Under the pieces are notes generated by a model. That model did not search any database. It worked only from the letters and a program-made list of their open reading frames with translations, and was not told the DNA's origin. DNA of 6,077 bases from positions 1 to 6,077 of the forward strand of contig PWMO01000422.1 of the NCBI GenBank assembly GCA_003558175.1. Direction: 5' to 3'. This stretch comes from Spirochaetaceae bacterium (GTDB lineage Bacteria; Spirochaetota; Spirochaetia; DSM-27196; PWMO01). This document shows, in pieces, positions 1-5,290 of the stretch (positions within the stretch are counted from its first letter, which is position 1; each line of letters begins with the position of its first letter). A program made the translations under genes and the position numbers.

Positions 1-164
1 TCACTCCAGGTTCCCGCGGGCTGGTGGTGACTGCCGTAGCCCCGCATGTCGCGAACGGGGCTGCGCCTGCATTCTTCACGGCTGGCAAACTCAACCGGAA
101 CGCCGAGCGCGTCTCCCACGACCGCCCCAAGCAATCCACCGAGCATTCGCTCCTCTGCGGTCAT
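1..164 (-). CDS. ADP-ribosylglycohydrolase (DraG/ARH family), N-terminal fragment cut by window edge
   Basis: Reading leftward from the ATG at 164 gives 54 codons that stay open to the window edge. The peptide opens MTAEERMLGGLLGAVVGDAL and continues GVPVEF. This is the family's N-terminal signature (G-x3-GDALG-x-P-x-E), near residues 13-25. The last complete residues, 51-54, are GTWS, and the two remaining bases (GA) can only begin Asp or Glu. That matches the start of the G-x-W-[ST]-D-D-T metal-binding motif. Family members use two Mg2+ ions to remove ADP-ribose from modified proteins or nucleic acids, or act on related ADP-ribosyl compounds, in the cytoplasm. Which substrate applies cannot be told from this fragment. 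Most of the protein, usually about 300 residues, lies outside the window. The start is supported by an AGGAGG five bases upstream. The gene is divergent from the DUF2130 gene. The family call is firm for such a short piece; the exact role is open. Confidence 0.86.
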   Translation of the reverse strand, partial: MTAEERMLGGLLGAVVGDALGVPVEFASREECRRSPVRDMRGYGSHHQPAGTWS

Positions 165-169
165 GCGTG

Positions 170-175
170 CCTCCT
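170..175 (-). promoter_or_regulatory. Ribosome binding site of the ADP-ribosylglycohydrolase gene
   Basis: On the minus strand AGGAGG lies 5 bases before the ATG at 164. This perfect Shine-Dalgarno sequence fixes the start over the in-frame internal ATG at codon 7. Confidence 0.8.
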
Positions 176-190
176 CAGGTTGCGCCTTCC

Positions 191-219
191 AGCGTAGCGC
201 AAGTTGCGCTCACCCGCAA
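191..219 (-). promoter_or_regulatory. Candidate promoter of the ADP-ribosylglycohydrolase gene
   Basis: On the minus strand TTGCGG (219 to 214) and TACGCT (196 to 191) are separated by exactly 17 bases. Each hexamer matches the sigma70 consensus at only three of six positions, so the call rests mainly on spacing and placement. Transcription would begin near 184, leaving a leader of about 20 bases that contains the AGGAGG. The perfect inverted repeat at 196-210 fills most of the spacer, which would suit repression. Confidence 0.35.
196..210. repeat. Perfect 7-bp inverted repeat, possible operator
   Basis: AGCGCAA and TTGCGCT flank a single central G, a perfect dyad of 15 bases. Related TTGCG half-sites flank it: TTGCGC at 180-185, and CGCAA (reverse orientation) at 215-219. 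The dyad lies between the putative -35 and -10 of the leftward gene. The loop is too short for a good RNA hairpin, so a protein-binding site is the more likely reading. No known regulator consensus was recognised. Confidence 0.4.
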
Positions 220-264
220 CGCAGTGGCCGTCCGCTCCACGTCATCACCGCTCTGCGTCATCAA

Positions 265-293
265 ATGACATGCGCGGAGGAATCTGCTAAGGT
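265..293 (+). promoter_or_regulatory. Candidate promoter of the DUF2130 gene
   Basis: ATGACA (265-270) matches the -35 consensus at five of six positions. TAAGGT (288-293) follows after 17 bases. The -10 matches at only three of six positions but is preceded by TGC, an extended -10 element. Transcription would start near 300, giving a leader of roughly 80 bases before the start at 383. Confidence 0.35.
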
Positions 294-382
294 GCGGCCA
301 TGCGGTTCAGGCTGCAGCGCGCAGCGGCTCAGTCTGCGAGCAGGCTGGAGCAGGTTCAGCGCACAGGCCCCGGAGGTTCGAA

Positions 383-1678
383 ATGGCGCAATCGGCCGAA
401 AAGATCAAATGCCCGCAGTGCGGCTTTGCGATCGACGTAAACGAGATTGTCTACCACCAGCTGGAAGAGAAGCTCAAGAAGGAGTACAACGCCGAGCTCG
501 CGAAGCAGACGCGCGCGATCGAAGAGCGCGAAGCGGCGCTCAACGCCCAGCGCGAGGCGCTTGAGCGCGAACAGAAGTCGGTGAAGGAGCGAGTCGAAGC
601 GTCCGTTTCGCAGCAGCTGGCAGCACGCGAGGCCGAACTCAAGCAGCGCTTGACGGCTGAAGCCGAGGCGCTGAAGCAGAAAATCACCACCGAGGCCGAG
701 CAGGCCCAGGCGGAACGCATCCAGGGACTGGAGCAGGAGCTGAAGCAGAAATCGGAGCAGGTCAAGGAGCTCAACCGCTCTCGCTCCGAGATCGAGCGCC
801 TGAAACGCGAGAAAGACGAGCTGCAGACCACCATCGAAGCCGAGAGCGAAAAGAAACTCAACGAGGCGCTCAGACAAGAGCGCGAGCGGCTGCGCAAAGA
901 CTTCGAAGACCGGAACCAGCTGCGACTCAACGAACGCGAGGCAGTGATTGAACAGCTGCGCAAGCAGCTCAGCGAAGCGCAGCGCAAAGCGGAGCAGGGT
1001 TCTTCACAGAGCTGGGGCGAAGTGCAGGAGCTGGCCATAGAATCCTGGCTGCGCGAGGCGTATCCGCTCGACACCGTTGAAGAAGTCAAGAAAGGCGCCC
1101 AGGGAGCGGACTGCCTGCAGACCGTCAACACGCGCCGGCGGACCAACTGCGGCACCATCTACTACGAGAGCAAGCGCACCAGGGCGTTTCAGCCGGCGTG
1201 GGTCGAGAAGTTCAAGAACGACATTCGCGACAAGAATGCCGATATCGGCGTCCTGGTTACCGAGGCCATGCCCGGCGACATGGATCACATGGGCATGCGC
1301 GACGGCATCTGGATCTGCAGCTTCAGCGAGTTCAAAGGCCTTTCTGCGGTCCTGCGCCAAACGCTGATTCAACTCAGCAGCGCCGTGGCCAGCCAGGAGA
1401 ACAAAGGCTCCAAGATGGAGATGCTCTACAGCTACCTCACGGGAACCGAGTTCAAGCTTCAGGTAGAGGCGATTGTCGAAGGCTTTGCGCAGATGCAGCA
1501 GGATCTCGAAGGTGAGAAACGTGCGATCCAGGCGCAATGGAAGAAACGCGAGAAACAGATCGAGAAGGTGCTGCTCAACACCACCCACATGTACAGCTCG
1601 ATCAAGGGGATAGCAGGCAACGCCGTTCAAGCGGTCAAGATGCTGGAATTGCCGGGCAGCGAAGAAGATCAGCAGTAG
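383..1678 (+). CDS. DUF2130 domain protein: CxxC, long coiled coil, PD-(D/E)XK-like core
   Basis: The gene encodes a complete 431-residue soluble protein with no signal peptide or membrane segment. The ATG follows GGAGG (372-376) by six bases. Residues 8-14 carry a CPQCG motif, half of a zinc ribbon, so zinc binding would need dimerisation or other ligands. Residues about 25-205 are an almost unbroken Glu/Lys/Arg/Gln/Ala-rich coiled coil. Residues about 208-375 match the DUF2130 family, with YYESKRTRAFQPAWVEKFK at 260-278 and the hydrophobic strand ADIGVLVT at 286-293. Residues 376-425 are helical again. The core has E216 or E220 in a helix, D243 after a GA turn, and E262-x-K264 on a strand. 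That is the order and rough spacing of a PD-(D/E)XK active site. RmuC proteins have a similar coil-plus-nuclease plan. The family had no defined function that I know of; nuclease activity is an inference. The gene stands alone, divergent from the ADP-ribosylglycohydrolase and convergent with the antiporter gene. Confidence 0.88.
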   Translation: MAQSAEKIKCPQCGFAIDVNEIVYHQLEEKLKKEYNAELAKQTRAIEEREAALNAQREALEREQKSVKERVEASVSQQLAAREAELKQRLTAEAEALKQKITTEAEQAQAERIQGLEQELKQKSEQVKELNRSRSEIERLKREKDELQTTIEAESEKKLNEALRQERERLRKDFEDRNQLRLNEREAVIEQLRKQLSEAQRKAEQGSSQSWGEVQELAIESWLREAYPLDTVEEVKKGAQGADCLQTVNTRRRTNCGTIYYESKRTRAFQPAWVEKFKNDIRDKNADIGVLVTEAMPGDMDHMGMRDGIWICSFSEFKGLSAVLRQTLIQLSSAVASQENKGSKMEMLYSYLTGTEFKLQVEAIVEGFAQMQQDLEGEKRAIQAQWKKREKQIEKVLLNTTHMYSSIKGIAGNAVQAVKMLELPGSEEDQQ

Positions 1679-1745
1679 CCGGAAACGGCATCCCCCCGCG
1701 GAGAGCGCTGCCAGCAAACAGGGCGGTCGGCAAACAGCCGGAAGC

Positions 1746-1763
1746 CGCCGGCCTCAGCCGGCG
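1746..1763. terminator. GC hairpin between convergent genes, possible weak terminator
   Basis: CGCCGGC and GCCGGCG form a perfect 7-bp stem around the loop CTCA. It lies 67 bases after the stop of the DUF2130 gene and 87 bases beyond the stop of the convergent antiporter gene. Neither strand shows a T-run after the stem; the plus strand continues with a C-run. Intrinsic termination is therefore doubtful. A pause, or an mRNA 3'-end stabiliser, is equally possible. Confidence 0.3.
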
Positions 1764-1796
1764 CCCCCCGCCACAACGAGTGGTGTTACGCGCGAC

Positions 1797-1810
1797 GTGC
1801 AGCTCTGCAC
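1797..1810. repeat. Short perfect inverted repeat in convergent intergenic region
   Basis: GTGCAG and CTGCAC are arranged around CT, a 6-bp perfect dyad. A direct copy of its left flank, ACGTGCAGC, occurs at 1795-1803 and again at 1812-1820. No promoter or T-run is attached. It may contribute RNA structure to the 3' end of the antiporter transcript. Confidence 0.3.
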
Positions 1811-1850
1811 AACGTGCAGCGCCACACCGCGCACAGCGCCATGCACCCGG

Positions 1851-3161
1851 TTAGATCAGCAGCGCGCCAATCACGCCTACGACAATCAGCGGAATGTTAT
1901 AGTGCAGAAAGGTGGGTACACAGGTGTCCCAGATGTGGTCGTGCTGCCCATCCACGCTCAGACCGGCCGTTGGTCCCAGCGTACTATCTGACGCCGGTGA
2001 ACCGGCATCGCCGAGCGCCGCCGCCGTACCGATCAGCAGGATGGTTGCCGACGTACTGAACCCGAGGCTTGCCGCGAGCGGAACGTAGATGGCCGCGATG
2101 ATCGGGATCGTGCCGAACGAAGTCCCAATACCCATGGTGATGAAGAGGCCGACCAGGATCATGACCAGCGCACCGATAAGCTGACTGCCGCCAAACAGTA
2201 CTCCGGCCGATTCTACCAACGACTGCACGCCGCCGGTCTCGCGGATCACGGAGCCGTATCCGGCCGCCACCAGCATCACGAAGGCAATGAAACCCATCAT
2301 GCCGATACCGCTGTGCAGCATCTCGTCAATATCGCTCCATTTGATTGCCCCGCCGATCACGATGATCGCCAGCCCCACAATGGCGCCGATGTGCAGCGAA
2401 CCGAGCGGACTCACCTGAATTGCCAGCGCCGAAAGCGCGCCGACCAGCGCGACCCAGTGCGTCCGCGTCATGCGGGTATCAGCGTCGTGCTCGCGCGTGT
2501 CGAGCCCCGGGATCTCCAGTTCCTGGTACTCCCGCGGCTTGCGATACGTAAACAGCACCGCGATCAGAAGCCCGATGATCATCGCAACGCCCAGCACCCA
2601 CAGCACGTGCCAGATACCTCCCTGGTCGACAACCAGTCCGTTCTCGGCCATCTGATCACTGATGATTCCGTGGAAGATCCAGCCGTAGCCGATCGGAAGC
2701 GCCACGTAGGGAGCCTTGAGGCCGAAGGTGAGCGCCGAGGCAATCGCGCGGCGGTCGATCTTGAGCGCGTTCATGACGCCCAGCAGCGGCGGAATGACGA
2801 TGGGGATGAATGCGATGGGCACCGGGATCAGGTTCTGTGACAGAGACGCCACAAAGGCAATCACCAGCACCAGGACCAATCCCTTGCCCTTGACCGCCTG
2901 CATGATCCGTCGCGTGAGCACCGTGGCAACACCGGTCTTGTGCAGTGCGGCGGCCAGCATCCCAAGCAAAATGTAGCTCAGCGCGGTACTCGAGTTACCG
3001 CCCATACCGCCGATCAGTGTGCTCATGGTTTCACCAAGCGGCATGCCCGCAAGCGCCCCGCCGGCCAGCGCCGCCACAATCAGCGACAGCAGCACGTTCA
3101 GCTTGAGGAGGCACAACGCGATCATAATGATGACCGAAAGAAAAACAGGATTCGTAAGCAT
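1851..3161 (-). CDS. Na+/H+ antiporter family transporter (YuiF-like), possible amino-acid permease
   Basis: This is a complete 436-residue integral inner-membrane protein with roughly 11-12 hydrophobic segments, the usual length for the family. Residues 108-124 (SQNLIPVPIAFIPIVIP) and 144-164 (with FGLKAPYVALPIGYGWIFHG) are conserved re-entrant-like regions. Residues 384-407 carry the signature GDAGSPASDSTLGPTAGL followed by DGQHDHI, then PTFLHYN at 416-422. These patterns mark the Na_H_antiporter superfamily branch that includes Bacillus YuiF and Haemophilus relatives. Some relatives are predicted to import amino acids such as histidine, so sodium/proton exchange should not be assumed. A charged cytoplasmic-type loop spans about 207-235. 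The ATG at 3161 is preceded by AAGGA nine bases upstream. The gene lies downstream of the TRAP operon in the same direction, beyond that operon's terminator, and appears to be transcribed separately. The family call is firm; the substrate is unknown. Confidence 0.88.
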   Translation of the reverse strand: MLTNPVFLSVIIMIALCLLKLNVLLSLIVAALAGGALAGMPLGETMSTLIGGMGGNSSTALSYILLGMLAAALHKTGVATVLTRRIMQAVKGKGLVLVLVIAFVASLSQNLIPVPIAFIPIVIPPLLGVMNALKIDRRAIASALTFGLKAPYVALPIGYGWIFHGIISDQMAENGLVVDQGGIWHVLWVLGVAMIIGLLIAVLFTYRKPREYQELEIPGLDTREHDADTRMTRTHWVALVGALSALAIQVSPLGSLHIGAIVGLAIIVIGGAIKWSDIDEMLHSGIGMMGFIAFVMLVAAGYGSVIRETGGVQSLVESAGVLFGGSQLIGALVMILVGLFITMGIGTSFGTIPIIAAIYVPLAASLGFSTSATILLIGTAAALGDAGSPASDSTLGPTAGLSVDGQHDHIWDTCVPTFLHYNIPLIVVGVIGALLI

Positions 3162-3210
3162 CGGTTCGCTTCCTTTGTGAGTAGAAAGATTTAGCTGGTA
3201 GCCGAGCCGA

Positions 3211-3239
3211 TCATATCATAACTATTTGTGTACGTACAG
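3211..3239 (-). promoter_or_regulatory. Candidate promoter of the antiporter-family gene
   Basis: The minus strand carries two overlapping TATGAT boxes, 3221-3216 and 3216-3211, each matching the -10 consensus at five of six positions. For the second box, TGTACG (3239-3234) sits 17 bases upstream as a poor -35 (three of six). The weak -35 suggests activator dependence. Transcription would start near 3204, giving a leader of about 40 bases. The AT-rich boxes stand out in an otherwise GC-rich region. Confidence 0.42.
3229..3238. repeat. 10-bp perfect palindrome overlapping the -35 region, possible operator
   Basis: TGTACGTACA is fully self-complementary. It overlaps the putative -35 of the antiporter promoter and lies immediately beyond the T-tract of the TRAP terminator. 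Its GT-N-AC character recalls sites used by GntR-type regulators, but no regulator gene is in the window, so that is only a suggestion. Confidence 0.4.
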
Positions 3240-3285
3240 AAAAAACGGGTTCCCGGCGTCGGAATTGAACCACGCCGGAAACCCG
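3240..3285 (-). terminator. Strong Rho-independent terminator of the TRAP operon
   Basis: On the minus strand the arm CGGGTTTCCGGCGT (3285-3272) pairs over 14 positions with ACGCCGGGAACCCG (3259-3246). A run of six T follows at 3245-3240. One position is a G-U wobble on the minus-strand RNA but a C-A mismatch on the plus-strand RNA, which shows that the structure serves leftward transcripts. The 12-base loop contains GGTTCAATTCC. The stem begins about 77 bases after the dctM stop codon, so it ends the dctPQM message before the antiporter promoter. Confidence 0.93.
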
Positions 3286-3362
3286 CTTTCATGCAACTCC
3301 CGCTTCCAGAATCTATGTACTTCGCTTCAGGAAACGGCAAACATACAACGCCTATCGGCCGA
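3286..3362. other. Untranslated 3' region of the TRAP operon
   Basis: These 77 bases between the dctM stop and the terminator stem show no ribosome site with an open frame, no convincing promoter and no long dyad. They appear to be plain 3' untranslated sequence. Confidence 0.5.
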
Positions 3363-4634
3363 CTATCCCATCAACCAGGTTGGTAGAAACATCACCAGAT
3401 CAGGAACGAAGGCAACCAAAATAAGCACCAGCAGGAGTGGTATCAAGAATGGCGCGGTTGCCCGGGTAACGTCTTCAAAAGAGACCTTCGCCACACTGGA
3501 AATGATGTAGAGCACTACGCCGACCGGCGGTGTGATCAACCCAATCATCAGCGTTAACACCATCACCAGTCCGAAATGCACCGGATCGATCCCGAGCATC
3601 ATCATCGGCGGCACCAGAATCGGAGTCAGAAGTATCAAGGCCGCGGTTGTTTCCAGGAAACACCCGATAACCATCAAGAAGGCGATGACAATCAGCATGA
3701 TTACATGCGGGTTCTCCGATATGGCGAATAAGAGCCGCGCTACACCCTGTGGAACCTGCTCTCGTCCCAGCAACCAGCCATAGATGGAAGCAGCTGAAAT
3801 GATGAATATCACCATGCTCGTGGTCTTGACCGTTTCCAGAATGATCGCAGCCAGATCCTTCAGCTTGATCTCTTTGTACACGAACATGCCGAGGATCAGC
3901 GCGTAGAACGATGCAATAATCGCCGCTTCAGTCGGGCTAAACATACCGAACAAAATCCCACCGAGAATAATCGCCGGCGTAAGGAGTGGCAGAAACCCGT
4001 CGGCAAATGACAGCGCAGCTTCTTTGATGCTGAATTTGGCGTGAACGGGATACTTGCGCTGTTTTGAGATCACGTAGATCATAGTCATCAATGCAACACC
4101 CATCAGCAGGCCCGGAACGGCTCCCGCGAGGAACAGTCTTCCAACGGACACGCTCGCGATCGATGCGTAAATCACCAACGGGATACTTGGTGGAATGATG
4201 GGCCCAATGGTCGACGACGCGGCCGTCACTGCAGCGGAGAAGTTGGCGTCAAACCCTTCATCCTTCATCGCGCGAATCTCGATGGTTCCCAGGCCACCTG
4301 CGTCCGCGATTGCCGCTCCGGACATACCGGCAAAGATCATACTGGCAACGACGTTGGCGTGTCCCAGCCCTCCGGGTATGAAACCAACCATAGCGGATGC
4401 AAAACGGAACAACCGCCGTGTAACACCACCGTTGTTCATCAGGTTACCGGCCAGAATGAAGAACGGAACGGCCAGCAGTGCGTAGTTGTTGATCCCGACC
4501 ACCATCCGCTGCGCTATCGTACTCAACGGAATACTGTAGACCTGCAGGTACAGAAACGACGTAATTGCCAGTGAAAAGACAATTGGAAACCCGATTATTA
4601 TCAGAAGCAGAAAGCCACCGATGAGAAACAGCAT
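3363..4634 (-). CDS. dctM: TRAP transporter large permease subunit DctM
   Basis: This 423-residue protein has the full length usual for the 12-helix DctM subunit. DctM forms the sodium-coupled transport channel of the tripartite ATP-independent periplasmic system in the inner membrane. Family motifs occur in order: YALLAVPFFILAGNLM at 51-66, FAGMSGAAIADAGGLG at 101-116, STIGPIIPPSIPLVIYA at 141-157, FSPTEAAI at 232-239, and GLITPPVGVVLY at 365-376. The two Gly-x-x-x-PP segments belong to the inverted repeat that forms the substrate and sodium sites in characterised members. The ATG at 4634 follows GGAGGG (4641-4646) by six bases, and dctQ ends 16 bases upstream, so the two are translated from one message. 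A strong terminator lies downstream. The imported acid cannot be read from this subunit. The symbol is a family name only; related operons are called siaM or yiaN. Confidence 0.96.
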   Translation of the reverse strand: MLFLIGGFLLLIIIGFPIVFSLAITSFLYLQVYSIPLSTIAQRMVVGINNYALLAVPFFILAGNLMNNGGVTRRLFRFASAMVGFIPGGLGHANVVASMIFAGMSGAAIADAGGLGTIEIRAMKDEGFDANFSAAVTAASSTIGPIIPPSIPLVIYASIASVSVGRLFLAGAVPGLLMGVALMTMIYVISKQRKYPVHAKFSIKEAALSFADGFLPLLTPAIILGGILFGMFSPTEAAIIASFYALILGMFVYKEIKLKDLAAIILETVKTTSMVIFIISAASIYGWLLGREQVPQGVARLLFAISENPHVIMLIVIAFLMVIGCFLETTAALILLTPILVPPMMMLGIDPVHFGLVMVLTLMIGLITPPVGVVLYIISSVAKVSFEDVTRATAPFLIPLLLVLILVAFVPDLVMFLPTWLMG

Positions 4635-4650
4635 TACTATCCCTCCCGCA

Positions 4651-5136
4651 TCAATGTGCCCGCAACTCGCGGACCTTGGTCCGGATATGCTTGACGGTTG
4701 AAAAGATCATGAGTAGCGCCCCGGCCGGTAGGGAGCTGTACAGCCACGTCCAGGACCAACGAAGCGCTGCCAGTCGGAGCCCTCTGCGTACGTAGGACAG
4801 TCTCACTCCCTGGTAGAACAACCCAATGAGCAACAGCAGAATGATTACTGACCGTGCAATGTACAGAATCTTTCCAACCTTGGGAGGTAGCAAGCCAACG
4901 AAATATGTGACTGATGTGTGTTCGTCGTTTCGGTGAACGATACTTGCTCCCAGCATGCTCGCCCATATGAAGCAGTACCGAGCAAGCTCTTCCGAGAAGA
5001 AAATCGGCGCGCGCAGCACATAGCGCCCGATGATGTGTGCGAACGTGATTCCGAAGGCGACGCTCATGAGCGCGATGCATACGTAGTCAATCACCCGCTC
5101 AACGCCAACGCCGAATCTACTAGTCTTTGTGTTCAT
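4651..5136 (-). CDS. dctQ: TRAP transporter small permease subunit DctQ
   Basis: The gene encodes 161 residues, the normal size for the four-helix DctQ subunit, which binds DctM and helps dock the loaded binding protein. Hydrophobic helices lie at about 15-38, 52-68, 87-108 and 128-147. The family signature is clear: GRYVLRAPIFFSEELARYCF at 37-56, then FIWASMLGAS leading to a His/Asn/Asp-rich loop. The last helix ends with LPAGALLM (136-143), as expected. The stretch at 117-131 is richer in Arg and Trp than the usual small-subunit loop, which normally has a proline-containing turn. The ATG at 5136 is preceded by AGGGAG very close to it, about three to five bases away, so initiation may be modest. 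The gene lies between dctP and dctM in one operon. Confidence 0.93.
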   Translation of the reverse strand: MNTKTSRFGVGVERVIDYVCIALMSVAFGITFAHIIGRYVLRAPIFFSEELARYCFIWASMLGASIVHRNDEHTSVTYFVGLLPPKVGKILYIARSVIILLLLIGLFYQGVRLSYVRRGLRLAALRWSWTWLYSSLPAGALLMIFSTVKHIRTKVRELRAH

Positions 5137-5181
5137 GGTCTCCCTGCAAAACTGGGACTCAAGTCGGTTTTCAAACGGTGA

Positions 5182-5210
5182 GCGGCACGGAACAGAGAGT
5201 TCCGTGCCGC
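5182..5210 (-). promoter_or_regulatory. Perfect 12-bp intercistronic hairpin between dctP and dctQ
   Basis: GCGGCACGGAAC and GTTCCGTGCCGC form an uninterrupted 12-bp stem with a 5-base loop. The hairpin starts about 80 bases after the dctP stop and ends 45 bases before the dctQ ATG. On the minus strand it is followed by TCACCGTTTTG, only a four-T run displaced by six bases. It is therefore a poor complete terminator. It could attenuate transcription or protect the 3' end of the dctP message, either of which would favour the abundant binding protein over the permease. Confidence 0.72.
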
Positions 5211-5223
5211 AAAGATTGTGGCA

Positions 5224-5243
5224 CCCGATTTCTTCGAGTCGGG
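5224..5243 (-). repeat. Small second hairpin after dctP
   Basis: CCCGA and TCGGG form a 5-bp stem with a 10-base loop, about 50 bases after the dctP stop and just upstream of the large intercistronic hairpin. It is weak alone but could stack with its neighbour in the message. Confidence 0.25.
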
Positions 5244-5290
5244 ACCGAAACCGAAGGCCGTCAAGCTACGGCTCGATAGTTCCGATCCGA

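Noticed and set aside
300..430. Short plus-strand frame from the ATG at 300 preceded by AAGGTG
   Set aside because: It has under 50 codons, overlaps the DUF2130 start out of frame, and shows no recognisable sequence. It could at most be an upstream leader frame, which cannot be supported.
46..564. Plus-strand 172-codon frame across the divergent intergenic region
   Set aside because: It overlaps the DraG-like start on the opposite strand and the DUF2130 start in another frame. It is Arg/Ser/Pro-rich with no motif and no ribosome site.
356..877. Long minus-strand open frame opposite the DUF2130 gene, Leu/Phe/Arg-rich
   Set aside because: It is the antisense of the coiled-coil region. Repetitive Glu/Lys/Gln codons read backwards give stop-poor Leu/Phe-rich frames. 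It has no family motif, and the plus-strand gene is well supported.
451..1158. Minus-strand 235-codon frame, Ser/Arg/Cys-rich
   Set aside because: Another antisense shadow of the same coiled coil, with low-complexity composition and no recognisable domain.
1004..1717. Minus-strand 237-codon frame opposite the DUF2130 core
   Set aside because: Hydrophobic and His-rich composition is produced by reading conserved DUF2130 codons in reverse. It has no domain, and it overlaps a better gene.
2313..2840. Plus-strand frame opposite the antiporter gene
   Set aside because: It is Asp/His/Arg/Gln-rich antisense of a membrane protein, a common artefact, and has no domain.
3255..3279. tRNA T-arm-like sequence GGTTCAATTCC on the minus strand
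   Set aside because: It is the loop of the TRAP terminator. No acceptor, D or anticodon arms can be found around it, so it is neither a tRNA nor an attachment-site remnant that I can support.
4637..5080. Minus-strand 147-codon frame overlapping dctQ
   Set aside because: It is a frame-shifted reading of dctQ. The dctQ frame has the SEELARY motif and four membrane helices; this one has neither.
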